The translations under genes were made by a program, and so were the position numbers. Below the pieces are notes generated by a model. The model did no database searches. It saw only the letters and a list, made by a program, of their open reading frames with translations, and was not told the DNA's origin. From Neoarius graeffei (taxonomy: Eukaryota > Chordata > Actinopteri > Siluriformes > Ariidae), in NCBI RefSeq assembly GCF_027579695.1, contig NC_083579.1:71172871-71236870 (forward strand): a stretch of DNA of 64,000 nucleotides. The letters are read 5' to 3'. Positions 21,782-33,168 of this stretch are shown here, piece after piece (position 1 is the stretch's first letter; every line of letters starts with the position of its first letter).

Positions 21782-22276
21782 GGGTGGGTAGCGTGTGTAC
21801 TGTGTGTGTGTGTACTGGGTGGGTAGCGTGTGTACTGTGTGTGTGTACTGTGTGTGTGTGTGTGTACTGGGTGGGTAGCGTGTGTACTGTGTGTGTGTAC
21901 TGTGTGTGTGTGTGTACTGGGTGGGTAGCGTGTGTACTGTGTGTGTGTACTGGGTGGGTAGCGTGTGTACTGTGTGTGTGTACTGTGTGTGTGTACTGCG
22001 TGTGTGTGTACTGGGTGGGTAGCGTGTGTACTGTGTGTGTGTACTGTGTGGGTAGCGTGTGTACTGTGTATGTGTACTGTGTGTGTGTGTACTGGGTGGG
22101 TAGCGTGTGTACTGTGTGTGTGTACTGTGTGTGTGTACTGCGTGTGTGTGTACTGGGTGGGTAGCGTGTGTACTGTGTGTGTGTACTGGGTGGGTAGCGT
22201 GTGTACTGTGTGTGTGTACTGTGTGTGTGTACTGGGTGGGTAGCGTGTGTACTGTGTGTGTGTACTGTGTGTATAT
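19525..22276. repeat. 2.75-kb TG-rich minisatellite
   Basis: (TG)n blocks of variable length alternate with TACTGTGTG and with the block TACTGGGTGGGTAGCG. Variants include TACTGGTTGGGTAGCG and TACTGGGTGGGGAGAG. Higher-order duplications are visible, for example a block around 21027-21160 recurring at 21197-21330. Every frame on both strands is open for long distances because the unit lacks stops; the 933-codon minus frame is such an artefact. Confidence 0.97.
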
Positions 22277-22342
22277 TAGACAGAGTATTTGAGAGCATTT
22301 CTGCTGATCAAACGGCTGAACGTCAGAAAAGAAACCATTAAC

Positions 22343-22705
22343 CTTGGGTTGGATGGCATCGGGGAAAATTATTAGGCAAAGTTATAATTTTATGGGGGCG
22401 AGCAATACAAATAAATTCCAATGACTGGACAGGATAATTGGAGGCAAAAGAAGGTCTTCTAATAGGGGCTGGCGATGAACAGTGCTCAGGTAGAAGGTCT
22501 GCACATGATTTATAGAGTTTTATCCCCGAGACGCAGAGTGAGTCATCGCTCTTGGCCACTTGGGCCTCCTTCTCCACCATATTAATTATCTGAGGAGGAG
22601 GCAAAATGGGCTCAGGTGTAAAACGGGCCTCCACTTCGGCTCCGCTCAGGAAGGGCTCTTTAGAGAAGTACACGGCAGAAACACGGCTTTGTGCAGAGCA
22701 GCAAG
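22343..22705 (-). CDS. Candidate coding exon of unknown identity
   Basis: A 363-bp open segment on the minus strand is bounded by a good acceptor (CTGTTCATTTCTTCAG|CTTGC) and a weaker donor (CCCAAG|GTTAAT). The protein reads SAVYFSKEPFLSGAEVEARF, then PEPILPPPQIINMVEKEAQV and KSDDSLCVSGIKLYKS. It is not low-complexity and not a transposon type I know. It lies in EIPR1 intron 2 on the gene's own strand, so it could be an alternative exon, an exon of a nested gene, or chance. It does not match any part of EIPR1 that I recall. Confidence 0.3.
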
Positions 22706-23560
22706 CTGAAGAAATGAACAGGAAGAGCAGATTAACTATAATAGACTAATGACAGCCTTCAATATATAAAGCTCACAAAGATGTGAGTGGACATCACAGG
22801 AGGCGGAGAGTGGAAATAATGTGCTGAGGCAGCGTCAGGGCCATTAATAGCACTGAAGCCTGTGTGATAAAACTCAAGGCTGATAATTAACCTGGAGTAC
22901 AGTGGATGTGCCTGAGGAACTTCCAAAGAACAAAGTCTACCAAGTCTTGGCCAAGTCAGTCAGTAATAATCAAAGTGGAGCGTGGAGTACCATCGCCGTA
23001 TGAAAGAAGGATGCGTTTGTTTATTCAGGATAAAAACTTGGCTCACCGATATTTAGGAATGATATTAAATTGGATTTCTTTGTATACACAAGAATAAATA
23101 AGAAATAGAGCAATAAATAGTACAAGTAAGGTCTGAAAATGGTTCGTTTTCTATATGATTATGGCCATTAAGAGCTTAAAAAAAAAAAAGCACCCTTCTC
23201 TCACTGTCTGTATTAGCAACAGCCTCAGACAAAAGTGACTCTAAGGGCCCGGTCCCAAAACACCGATAACTATAACTATACCTACAACTATGACTATACC
23301 TCTGCCTGAGTTTAGTTCCAGTCTGGAGCAGTCACATCACAACTATAATCCCGACTGTAATATCGCCTGGTCCTGTCAGTCAGGGAAATAAACGCATGCA
23401 ACTTAGGAATAGTCATACAAGTTTTTTCCAAGGAGTAGCACATTATTCTGGGTCATACTGTACAGCTTGGACTTCAAAACAACCCATGTACTCACTCCGG
23501 TGGCTGATAAAACATGGATAGATCATGGACTACGGAAATATAATTCAAGAGAGCTCGGAG
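22706..23560. other. Non-repetitive intronic stretch
   Basis: About 22780-22960 (GGAGGCGGAGAGTGG, CAGGGCCATTAATAGC, GGCTGATAATTAACC) is balanced in composition and matches no repeat in the window, so it may be a conserved non-coding segment; this is a guess. At 23243 the sequence GGGCCCGGTCC...ACCGATAACTATAA is the mirror of the one ending near 29441, so the two are ends of one MITE family. Confidence 0.35.
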
Positions 23561-24169
23561 AGCACAATATCCCCCGCTGGCAACTGTGCCATAACTCTGG
23601 TAAAATGTGACTGAATTGAATGAAATTCAATTAAATATGCATACCACCGACATATAACAAAGAATCCTGCCAAGTTTCATGAAATTCCCCAAAAATTGTG
23701 AGAGGAGTTCATTTCAGAAGGTGAGTACTCTTCCCGGGACGGACGGACACCGCCACGGCATAATCCCCCTTTGGGCCTTTCGGCCAGTGGGGGATAAAAA
23801 CTATGAAAGAAGTTGATTTCAGAAAGCAAGCACACCTTGATGAAATTGCCAAAGTACAAGTTTGTTAATAATCAAGGGCATACCTCTGGTAAAATTTGCC
23901 CAAACTACAACCCCGATTCCAAAAAAGTTGGGACAAAGTACAAATTGTAAATAAAAACGGAATGCAATGATGTGGACGTTTCAAAATTCCATATTTTATT
24001 CAGAATAGAACATAGATGACATATCAAATGTTTAAACTGAGAAAATGTATCATTTAAAGAGAAAAATTAGGTGATCTTAAATTTCATGACAACACCACAT
24101 CTCAAAAATGTTGGGACAAGGCCATGTTTACCACTGTGAGACATCCCCTTTTCTCTTTACAACAGTCTG

Positions 24170-25828
24170 CAGTGGTCGAAATACTTTTTTCCGGTGTTCT
24201 GCAATATTGCAGAATGTCAAAATTTTGTTCTGTAATTTGGAAATATTTTCTGCAAATACACAAGCCTCCATACTACACCCTTCTCAACCTAATAATGCCT
24301 ATATTTACATCATATCTAGCTTTATAACTCATAGCATTACTGTAATTCTTTATTCTCTCACTCTATTTTTAATTTCAGTCTTCACAGATCCTTCTCTGCA
24401 GCAAAGTTATCATTCCATGATCCCTCCACAGGTCTTTCATCCCCCTCGCCCTGACACTACGGGCTACTAGAACTTGAAGTATACCAACTAATTCATAAAT
24501 GTACTAGTTATCACACCCACACATTATCCTTCCACACAACATACTAATATAAAGGTATCACCACAATACAAAATAGAACACAACTGTTCTTCAAGAAACA
24601 AAACATTCATTTTCATGTTACACGTCATGTTGCATTTTGTCAAGATTAAGTTTCTAGCTTGAACAATAGATTGTTACCCAAAATGTACTTCATTCACAGT
24701 GTTTGCATCTGCAACCTGTAGTTTTAAATTGAAAGCAAGGTTTCAATTCTACACTCTGTTACATCTTACGATGATGCAAAGAACTGATGCCATTACGGAA
24801 TAAAACCCAACTGGCAAATGGAAAGACGTTTGGGTTCATGGTGTTCGCCTGGCTTCTAAAGTACAAGGTCATGAACTGAACTGAGAACTACTGCAGGGGC
24901 TTCACTGCTCTAAACTAACAACTGGGTACAAACTAATCATGGCAGAACTGAGAGCTACAGAACTACTGAGAGCTACAGAACTGAACCTATGAGCTTTGTC
25001 TTACAGGGCAACTGTTTTACTTTGTGCTAGTCTGCACCACAGGCAAGACAGCACTAGTAAAAAAAAAAAAATAGAACATGTACACAAAACATGTATTAGT
25101 GTAGCTTGGTATGAGAAAACAAAAGATTCAAAAGTATCTATGAATAAAAGGTAAAATACTGTTGCTGTCTTCAAAAGGGATATAATATCAGTATAATTTT
25201 GCACGATTCAACAATACAATATATACAAACCTATACAATTTACCAATATATATGTATGCAAGATAAGAACTAGTCAGCAGCGACCGTCTTCATTTTTGTC
25301 CCCCTCACGGACGCTCGATCTGTCGCTGTTGTTGTTGGAGTCACGCTGGCTGCTGGTTTTGCCGAGATACGATAAAATAGTCCTTGTTTTCTTGGCGTTT
25401 TTGTCGGACTCTTGCCCCGAAGAAACAATCCTCTTCTTGGGAGCCATGTTTGTTGTGCCGCATTGAATTCTGGGAGATGTATGGCGGAAACTGCCGAACA
25501 CTGCCGAGGTAGTTGTCGGGTCCTCCCGACGGGTATTAAAAGTGACGAAATCTTACATCGGAAAATGGCAACTGCCCTTATTTGGTTGTCGTCGCCTTTC
25601 GTCGGTATTACGTAAATATTGCTCAACTTTGACCTGGAAAACGTCGTCAGGTTCACGAGGCGCAGGTTTCAGTTTATTTACAGCGCCGCCAGTTTGCTAA
25701 ATTGAGAATCATTGAATCCCGAGCCTGATTTTTTAATTCTGCAAAATTGCAGGTTGTTTAATTTTTCTTCTGCAATCTTGAAAATCATTCTGCAAAATGC
25801 AGACTGGAGACGGGTATTTCGAACACTG
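24170..25828 (-). mobile_element. hAT-like element nested in Tc1 B
   Basis: The ends CAGTGGTCGAAATAC and the complement of CAGTGTTCGAAATACCC are inverted. The empty site in the 10674 copy reads ACAGTCTGTAAACG; here the left flank is ACAGTCTG and the right flank ATCTGTAAACG, a 4-6 bp duplication rather than a clean 8. The superfamily is therefore uncertain (hAT or a CMC-type element). It holds a short minus-strand exon (25274-25447). Confidence 0.7.
25274..25447 (-). CDS. Short lysine-rich ORF in nested element
   Basis: The frame reads MAPKKRIVSSGQESDKN, then KKTRTILSYLGK and a Ser/Asn/Asp-rich tail, ending in a stop at 25274. It resembles the basic leader of hAT-type proteins that precedes a zinc finger. 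GCCATGTTTG overlaps its start. It is 57 residues with no catalytic part. Confidence 0.35.
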   Translation of the reverse strand: MAPKKRIVSSGQESDKNAKKTRTILSYLGKTSSQRDSNNNSDRSSVREGDKNEDGRC

Positions 25829-26868
25829 ATCTGTAAACGTCTGGGGACTGAGGAGATAAGTTGCTCAAGTTTAGGGATAGGAATGTTAACCCATTCTTGT
25901 CTAATGTAGGATTCTAGTTGCTCAACTGTCTTAGGTCTTTTTTGTCGTATCTTCCGTTTTATGATGCACCAAATGTTTTCTATGGGTGAAAGATCTGGAC
26001 TGCAGGCTGGCCAGTTCAGTACCCGGACCCTTCTTCTACGTAGCCATGATGCTGTAATTGATGCAGTATGTGGTTTGGCATTGTCATGTTGGAAAATGCA
26101 AGGTCTTCCCTGAAAGAGACGTCGTCTGGATGGGAGCATATGTTGCTCTAGAGCCTGGATATACCTTTTAGCATTGATGGTGTCTTTCCAGATGTGTAAG
26201 CTGCCCATGCCACACGCACTAATGCAACCCCATACCATCAGAGATGCAGGCTTCTGAACTGAGCGCTGATAACAACTTGGGTCGTCCTTCTCCTCTTTAG
26301 TCCGAATGACACGGCGTCCCTGATTTCCATAAAGAACTTCAAATTTTGATTCGTCTGACCACAGAACAGTTTTCCACTTTGCCACAGTCCATTTTAAATG
26401 AGTCTTGGCCCAGAGAAGACGTCTGCGCTTCTGGATCATGTTTAGATACGGCTTCTTCTTTGAACTATAGAGTTTTAGCTGGCAACGGCGGATGGCACAG
26501 TGAATTGTGTTCACAGATAATGTTCTCTGGAAATATTCCTGAGCCCATTTTGTGATTTCCAATACAGAAGCATGCCTGTATGTGATGCAGTGCCGTCTAA
26601 GGGCCCGAAGATCACGGGCACCCAGTATGGTTTTCCAGCCTTGACCCTTACGCACAGAGATTCTTCCAGATTCTCTGAATCTTTTGATGATATTATGCAC
26701 TGTAGATGATGATATGTTCAAACTCTTTGCAATTTTACACTGTCGAACTCCTTTCTGATATTGCTCCACTATTTGTCGGCGCAGAATTAGGGGGATTGGT
26801 GATCCTCTTCCCATCTTTACTTCTGAGAGCCGCTGCCACTCCAAGATGCTCTTTTTATACCCAGTCAT
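25678..26868 (-). pseudogene. Tc1 transposase B with C-terminus replaced by nested-element sequence
   Basis: The open frame is 396 codons; the usual start is probably the Met at 26814 ([14 protein letters not shown]). Domains: HTH ([20 protein letters not shown]), then DDE residues in [20 protein letters not shown] and SPIENIW with DD34E spacing. After RRLQ the frame runs into the nested element ([12 protein letters not shown]...), giving about 50 foreign residues in place of a short Lys-rich tail. All three acidic residues remain, but the chimeric tail and split 3' TIR make it a non-mobile copy. Confidence 0.85.
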
Positions 26869-27621
26869 GTTAATGACCTATTGCCAATTGACCTAATGAG
26901 TTGCAATTTGGTCCTCCAGCTGTTCCTTTTTTGTACCTTTAACTTTTCCAGTCTCTTATTGCCCCTGTCCCAACTTTTTAGAGATGTGTTGCTGTCATGA
27001 AATTTCAAATGAGCCAATATTTGGCATGAAATTTCAAAATGTCTCACTTTCGACATTTGATATGTTGTCTATGTTCTATTGTGAATACAATATCAGTTTT
27101 TGAGATTTGTAAATTACTGCATTCCGTTTTTATTTACAATTTGTACTTTGTCCCAAATTTTTTGGAATCAGGGTTGTAAACGAAATTTCAATGTGTGTAT
27201 AACTGTCATATAACAAAGCCTTCTGCCAAGTTTGGTGAAATTCCTACACAAATTGCGAGAGGAGTTGATTTCCGAAGAACGTACACCCTCGTGAAATTGT
27301 CAAAGTACAAGTTATTTAATTAAGGGTCAAAACTCTGGTCAAATTTTCACAAACGAAATTAAATCGCAATATGCGTATTACTGTCATATAACAAGGCCTT
27401 TTGCCAAGCTTCAAGAAATTCGTCCAAAAACTGTGAGAGGAGTCGGTCAGAAGACGAGCACACCTTCATGAAATTGTCAAAGTACAAGGTTGTTAATCAA
27501 GGGCTGTAACTCTGGTAAAATGTGACCGAATTTAACGAAATTACAATATGCATATTAGCGACGTATAATCAACTCTTTTACCAAGTTTCATGAAATTCCT
27601 CCAAAAATTGTGAGAGGAGTT

Positions 27622-28568
27622 GATTTTATTGTCATTGCACATTACTATACTTTATGACCCTAAGCCTTCCAGAGGGAAGGGTGTCAAAAACACATTGCCT
27701 GGGGTGAGTGCAGTCAGTCCTAATTTTTGTGGCTCTGTTTCTCAGCCTGGCAGAGTAGATCTGTTCCAGGGATTGGAGAGGGGTACCAATGATTTTAGAT
27801 GCAGTCCCGATGATCCGCTGCAAATCTTTCCTCTCCTCTGAGGTGCAGCTGGAGAACCACACTATGCATCCATAGCTCAGAACACTTTGTATGGTGCACT
27901 GGTAGAAGTTGGTGAGGAGCTTCTGTGAGAGCCCAGTTTTCCTCAGGGATCGCAGGAAGAACAGTCTCTGCTGGGCCTTCTTCACCACCTCTCTGGTGTT
28001 CACTCCCCATGTCAGGTCCTCTGAGAGGTGAACACCGAGGTACTTGAAGCTCCCCACCTGTTCCACCTCCTCTCCAGAGATCACCAGGCTGCCATTTGTT
28101 TTATCCAGTTGTTTTCTGAAGTCAATGACAAGCTCCTTTATTTTGTTGGTGTTGAGGAGGAAGTCATTGTTCTGACACCAAGATGTGAGGGCCTGAACTA
28201 CTACTCTGTAGGCTGCCTCATCGCTGTTGGTTATCAACCCTACCCCAGCTGTGTCATTTGCAAAACTTGCATATTTGGTTCGAGTTATGAATGGGAGAAC
28301 AGTCCTGTGTGAAGAGTGAGTAAAGGAGTGGACTAAGAACACAGCTTTGGGGGGTGCCAGTGTTTAAGATGGTGGTGGATGAGATGAGGTCTCCAAGTCT
28401 CACATGCTGTGGTCCGTTGGAGAGAAAGTCCTTAATCCAGCTACAGAGGTGGTGGTCCAGGCCCAGAGACAGCAGCTTGTTGACCAGCTTGCTCGGATTG
28501 ACAGTGTTGAAGGCCGAGCTGAAGTCAACGAACAGTATCCTCACATAGGTGTCAGGGTTCTCCAGTTG
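27622..28568 (-). pseudogene. LINE (L2/Rex1-like) reverse transcriptase fragment
   Basis: The minus strand encodes [17 protein letters not shown] (RT motif with the first Asp), then [25 protein letters not shown] (the YADD-type box, read FAND), YLGVHLSEDLTW and YGCIVWFSSC near the C-terminus. One frameshift separates two frames near 28254-28342. The RT catalytic second Asp is changed (FADD expected). It is 5'-truncated and lies in a tandem repeat, with TTGATTT/TTGATTC at its borders. Confidence 0.8.
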
Positions 28569-28840
28569 ATTCCAGAAGGAAAACACACTCATGAAATTGG
28601 CAAAGTATAATTTTGTTCATCAAGGGCTGTAACTCTGGTAAAATGCGACCAAATCTAACGAAATTACAATATGCGTATTAACGACATATACCAAACATTC
28701 CTGCCAAGTTTCGTGAAATTCCTCCAAAAATTGTGAGAGGAGTTGATTTCAGAAGGTGAGCACCCTTCCTGGGACGGACGGACGGACATCGCCACGACGA
28801 AATCCCCCTTCGGGCCTTTCAGCCAGCAGGGGATTAAAAA

Positions 28841-29766
28841 AAAAGGATACAAAATATGGAGTGGTTACAGATTTTAATAATTTTAATTAGCATCATGGAT
28901 GCAAATAATTTACGGATTGGTGACGGATGTTTCAGTATATTACAGACTGGTTACCGATTTCATACGGATGATGCATTACGGATTTAAAAAAAAAAAGTCT
29001 AAAACAATTAAATGTTTGTACTGCTGAAATTTATAATCAAAATATCTTATCTGCATTTTTATATTTACTTTATTAATTCACGATTGATATGTCATGGAAA
29101 ATCACAAAGCCGTGAATAAAAGATCTGTGCTTTGTATTATTTTTTATTTTCCGTGAATCCGTATCCCGTGACTTCATGATACAACAAGGATGTATAAAGA
29201 TGCCCGGAGAAAAACAGCACATGCTCGGATGACGTCACATGTAAAACAATTACCTGATTGGTCAGATGTTTTATCGGATCAGGTCCAGGCCTGGAAAAAT
29301 CGCTCCAGAAGCAATTTTACCGATACGGATAAATCCAGGCCTGGGCGAAAGGTACCGTCATCGGTCTGGTGTGAGCACCAACCATATAAACTGCAGGGGA
29401 CTGATTCATTTATAGTTATCGGTATTGTAGGACCGGGCCTTAACTCAGGTTGATGGAAGTGTATGCTTTTTTCCCCCTGCTTCATTATGGACAGTTCTTT
29501 CTTTCCTTGGATCAAGAGAGTCTGCTAAATGGCTTTTATTGGCTCACGCCTGCATAAATTTGGACATCATAAAGAGCAATAAACTGTAATAAATGAAACA
29601 AAGTCAGTATTTGGCGTGAGACGACCCTTTGCTTTAAAAAAAAAAAGTAGTCTCAAGTACATTGAGTGCAGTTTTATAAAGAAATGAGCTGTAGGTTTTA
29701 CTGAGCATCTTACAGAACCAGCCACAGTGACGCAGTCTGGAAACGTTAACTGTCGGACTTTAAAAT
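28841..29766. other. Repeat-derived stretch, mostly unassigned
   Basis: The section 28850-29000 has repeats of ACGGAT/ACAGATTGG. A MITE end (ATAGTTATCGGTATTGTAGG ... GGGCCTT) is at about 29410-29441. The portion 29580-29760 (AAAGTCAGTATTTGGCGTG) is like a common fish DNA-transposon fragment. No coding region. Confidence 0.4.
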
Positions 29767-30478
29767 AAACCAGAACATCAAGGACGTCGTCGCTCATCTG
29801 GCCTGCCATCAAAACAACCACAACGACCAAAACATCAAACCGAACTGAAATGTGACGATGTGAGAGAGGACCAACATCCGCGACAAACTGTTTACAACAG
29901 GAAAATCAACAAAGGACTACATTTTGTTGCCCGAGGGAAGATCGACCCAAAACAAATGACAAATGAGAGAGGAGATACAATTCGAGTTAGAAGAAAATTT
30001 GAGAAATTGACCTAATTACTAATTTGTTCACAAAAAACTGACAATACAACGACCAAGTTTTTGCGCAGAAGGTTGATTTCTTTCAAACGAAACAATCAGA
30101 AGTGAAAACCATTTAACTGAAAATAAACAAACAAAGTTGTAAACAAACTGTGTACAACAAGAAAATCAACAAACAAACAAACAAACGAGTTTTGTTCCTC
30201 AAGAGAAGATCGACCCTAAACATCGATCGGAACTGGAATCGGATGACAAATCAGAGAGGAGATACAAATCTAGTGAGGGGCCTGGAAAATTCATTAATTT
30301 GGCCCAATTACGACCTCGTTAGCAAAAAAAACCTGACAAAACAATGACCAAGTTTTGTGCGGAGTGATGAGTTCTTTCAAACAAAACAATCGGAACATTC
30401 AATTTAACTGAATTGTGGACAACAGACGCCACGCCATGCCAGCAGCTCATCGGCCTTATGGTCAGATGAGCTAATAAG
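29767..30478. repeat. Dispersed repeat, copy 2 (family of 2990-5045)
   Basis: It matches copy 1 from AAACCAGAACATCAAGGACG through to CAGCTCATCGGCCTTATGG, but without the 169-bp tandem-repeat insertion, so it marks the insertion point in copy 1. An (AAAC)n tract lies at 30164-30186. Confidence 0.7.
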
Positions 30479-30486
30479 GCACTTAA

Positions 30487-31293
30487 AGCTAGACTGCCTT
30501 TCAGATTTTTCAAGTGTAGGTCATGAAAAAAATTTTCCCCAACACCCGATTAGTTTTGTTTCGTGGACCAAAAACCACTGAATTTGAATCACAGACTTCC
30601 AATTTTATTCATTTTTTAAAAAACATAATTAATGAATTTAAGGCCACATGGCCCTAAATTCTTGGTTATTTTTTCCTGCTTCACCATGACCCAATTCAAG
30701 ATACTAGCTATGTCATGCATCATGGTGGTGGTGGTGGGCTTTCCCCGTTCACACAAGGCATTGTGGGATACTAATTTGAAACAGGAGAGAAAATTGGAGG
30801 ACGTGAGCGTGCGAATGAAACGTGAAAGACCAACTACAGTAACGGAAAGCGAGAGGAAGGAAAGACGTTATGTTCTACGCGAAGGAAAGGAAACGCAGGA
30901 CCAAACTAATAAATATCGGCGCTCAGCAAGCACCTCGGTGTGATCAGCTGTTCGTTTAGCGACAGAATGATGAAACTGTCAGTGCACGCTCAAAGGTAAA
31001 CCTGTAGATGGCAGTAATGCAACACTGTGGATGCCAGCTGCCGTAAAACCCAAAAGAAGGTAAACCTACGGATGCGCACACACATGGACTTCCTCTGTCT
31101 GCTTGACTGCGCGAAGCGAGAGATTTCATGCACATTATGTGCTTTAATCCCTTCAAATTAAATAACTTCCCAGCTGCGGAATGGCCGGATATCTTTTTTT
31201 GAGATATTACAGAAATAAACATCTATCACAATGACCACATTTCAGAGGGAACTAAATTTCACCGATTTTATGAAATCGAAAGGCCGTCTAGCT
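30487..31293. mobile_element. TTAA-target MITE family 3, copy 2
   Basis: It starts AGCTAGACTGCCTTTC after TTAA (30483-30486) and ends GAAAGGCCGTCTAGC before TTCAA, a mutated TTAA. It is about 807 bp and collinear with 17075-17876. Confidence 0.7.
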
Positions 31294-31706
31294 TCAAGAA
31301 GGAACAAGAGAGGTACTAATCAGTTGAAAATGGATTTTTAATGTCACACCAGCTCCATGTTATTCCGAGTAATGATGTCCTCGTGATGACCCTGATACTT
31401 TTAAAAGAGAGGATTGTGACAAATGTTGGACAGAAATGTCACGAACGCTTGTCTCCGTAAGTGTAATTAATGAATATGTTAATTTATCACGCAGACTGCA
31501 GTGTACAGTGTAGCTTTTTCCACCTAACAATTAAAACGTTTCTAAATGGACCATGTCACGGGGACACACACACAAAAAAAGTGTAAAATAGTTAATTTAA
31601 ATGCAATAAACAGGCAACAGAAAGGGTCAGGCTGCACAACACATGCATTCAAAATCACTTTTTCCTTTGCCTTGCTCTTATGGACGCATGCATGAAAGCA
31701 TCTTCA

Positions 31707-31772
<66 letters not shown>

Positions 31773-32178
31773 CTGGTCGGCATTTTTCGGCTTTTCCAAA
31801 AAGCTTTTTGAGATGAATGTGTCCACAGGAGAGCTGTAATTGGCACTAGCAGGTAAATGAGATTGAGAGTGCTGCTCTCTGAACCCGAGGCGGGATATGA
31901 TGGAATGGCTGGACGCAAGCTGAGGGATTTCGGGAGCGGATCAGAGGGAGAACAAAGTGAAGGCAGAATTTTTAAAACCTTTCAAAATTCTTTTGATTCA
32001 TCAACCCAACAAACAGTGGCGTATTGAGGAATTATTTCATTTACATTCCTGCATGGAAAAGCACTCTTTCAGAAATATAAAAAAAATAAACCTGTATAAT
32101 CATTTAGTCAGAATGTAAAAGGCTTTTCTGTGTATACCGAGTTCTCCACGCAGAATTTAGTTCTCTATGCACAATATA
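31294..32178. other. Intronic stretch with (CA)n microsatellite
   Basis: A (CA)n run of about 62 bp is at 31708-31769. The following 31780-31990 matches no repeat in the window and has balanced composition; a conserved non-coding role is possible but untested. Confidence 0.4.
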
Positions 32179-32405
32179 CAGGGTTAGTCAAAATTATGTC
32201 AACACTGAAATGGCAGAAACCAATCGGATCTGGAGTCGAAGTTCATCAACGGCGTACTGCTGCACCATATGTAAGCAGACGTCTGACGTCACTGTTTATC
32301 GCAAAAAAAGTCGGGTTTTCCAATTACACCAGCAGCGGTCATGGCGCACCACACATTCAGAAGAAAAATAATCCATTAATGTGAACATAATTTTGACTAA
32401 CCTTG
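32179..32405. mobile_element. mariner-type MITE
   Basis: It is 227 bp with ends CAGGGTTAGTCAAAATTATG and its near complement ending ...CATAATTTTGACTAACCTTG, flanked by TA at 32177-32178 and 32406-32407. A 63-codon frame inside it (to 32384) has no known motif. Confidence 0.8.
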
Positions 32406-32485
32406 TAGTTTGACCAACTAGAGAGTGATTACACTAATGTCTATTGCTGCCAAGGTCTACAATAAGATACTGTTGATGAGAATTA

Positions 32486-33168
32486 TGCCGCATTTCCACT
32501 ACCAACGTGGCTGAGCTGGGCTGAGCCGTGCCATGCTGAGTTGGGCTGAGTCGAGCTGAGCGGGGCTGTTGGAGTTGCATTTCGACTACAACCGCGCTGA
32601 ACCGTGCTGGCTGGAAGTGGGTGGACACATTGGGTGGAGTTAGTGAAAGTGGGTGGACGTCACGTGATGTTGTTAGGCGGCGCAAACAGTGACATCAGTG
32701 ATCTTTTAAGCGGTAGTCTCACGACCCGGAGAGTAAACAATAAACATGGAGGACATGGAGTCGTTAGTGTTGCTGGTCTTGGTGCTGTGGCTTGTTGTCA
32801 CCGACAACGCCAACAGATACTGGCAAGAGCGTATAGATGAGGCGAGGCGCATAAGGCTTCAGAAATTCTCGTAATTCGTAATTCTTCTTCTTCCGGGTTT
32901 ACGGTGTTTACAGATCCCAGCGTGCTCGCGGGGCGTGTGTGGGCATGTGAGGACACTCCTCCTCACTAATCAGTGCGCAGGGGAGTGTCTCCTCACGCCC
33001 CCAGCCCCACTCGGCTCGGTTTGGCTCGCTTCAGCCCCACTCCAAAACGGTGCGAGTTTTGGGTGCTAAGCAGGGCTGAAGCGAGCTGAGTCGTGCTGCT
33101 CTGAGATAGTCGAAACGCGAGCCGTGTCGGGCTGAAGTGAGCTGAAAAAGGGTAGTGGAAAAGGGCCA
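32486..33168 (+). mobile_element. Harbinger-like non-autonomous element, copy 2
   Basis: 683 bp, the same length as copy 1, with TGCCGCATTTCC and GGAAAAGGGCCA ends. The flanks are TTA and TAA, so the 3-bp duplication is not exact here. Confidence 0.75.
32746..32874 (+). CDS. 42-residue conserved ORF, copy 2
   Basis: The frame MEDMESL...VTDNANRYWQERIDEARRIRLQKFS is open from 32746 to TAA at 32874, with Arg at residue 35. It is the same length as in the other two copies, preceded by ATAAAC and by a GTGACATCAGTGATC stretch in all three. Confidence 0.5.
   Translation: MEDMESLVLLVLVLWLVVTDNANRYWQERIDEARRIRLQKFS

Larger units (their letters stand above)
23908..27175 (-). mobile_element. Tc1-like transposon B with nested element
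   Basis: The TIRs start CAACCCCGATTCC (23908) and, on the other strand, CAACCCTGATTCC (27175), each next to TA. The remaining Tc1 sequence is about 1.6 kb once the nested 24170-25828 insertion is removed. A 3' fragment of the same family at 10674-11161 shows the uninterrupted site. Confidence 0.9.
23563..28840. repeat. Tandem-repeat element with terminal hairpin, broken by Tc1 and LINE
   Basis: Units of about 170-175 bp contain TTTCATGAAATTCC, AATTGTGAGAGGAGTTGATTTC and AACTCTGGTAAAATG. They occur at 23563-23907, 27176-27621 and 28569-28840; a Tc1 copy and a LINE fragment fill the gaps. Two ends show GGACGGACGGACA then a GC hairpin (CCCCCTTTGGGCCTTTCGGCC...GGGGG at 23768-23794; a similar one at 28803-28832), followed by ATAAAA or ATTAAAA. 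Confidence 0.65.

Noticed and set aside
19497-22298. 933-codon minus-strand open frame (Thr/His/Tyr/Pro/Ser rich) and many shorter frames in the same region
   Set aside because: The frame follows the stop-free minisatellite unit in every register; there is no start context, domain or varied composition.
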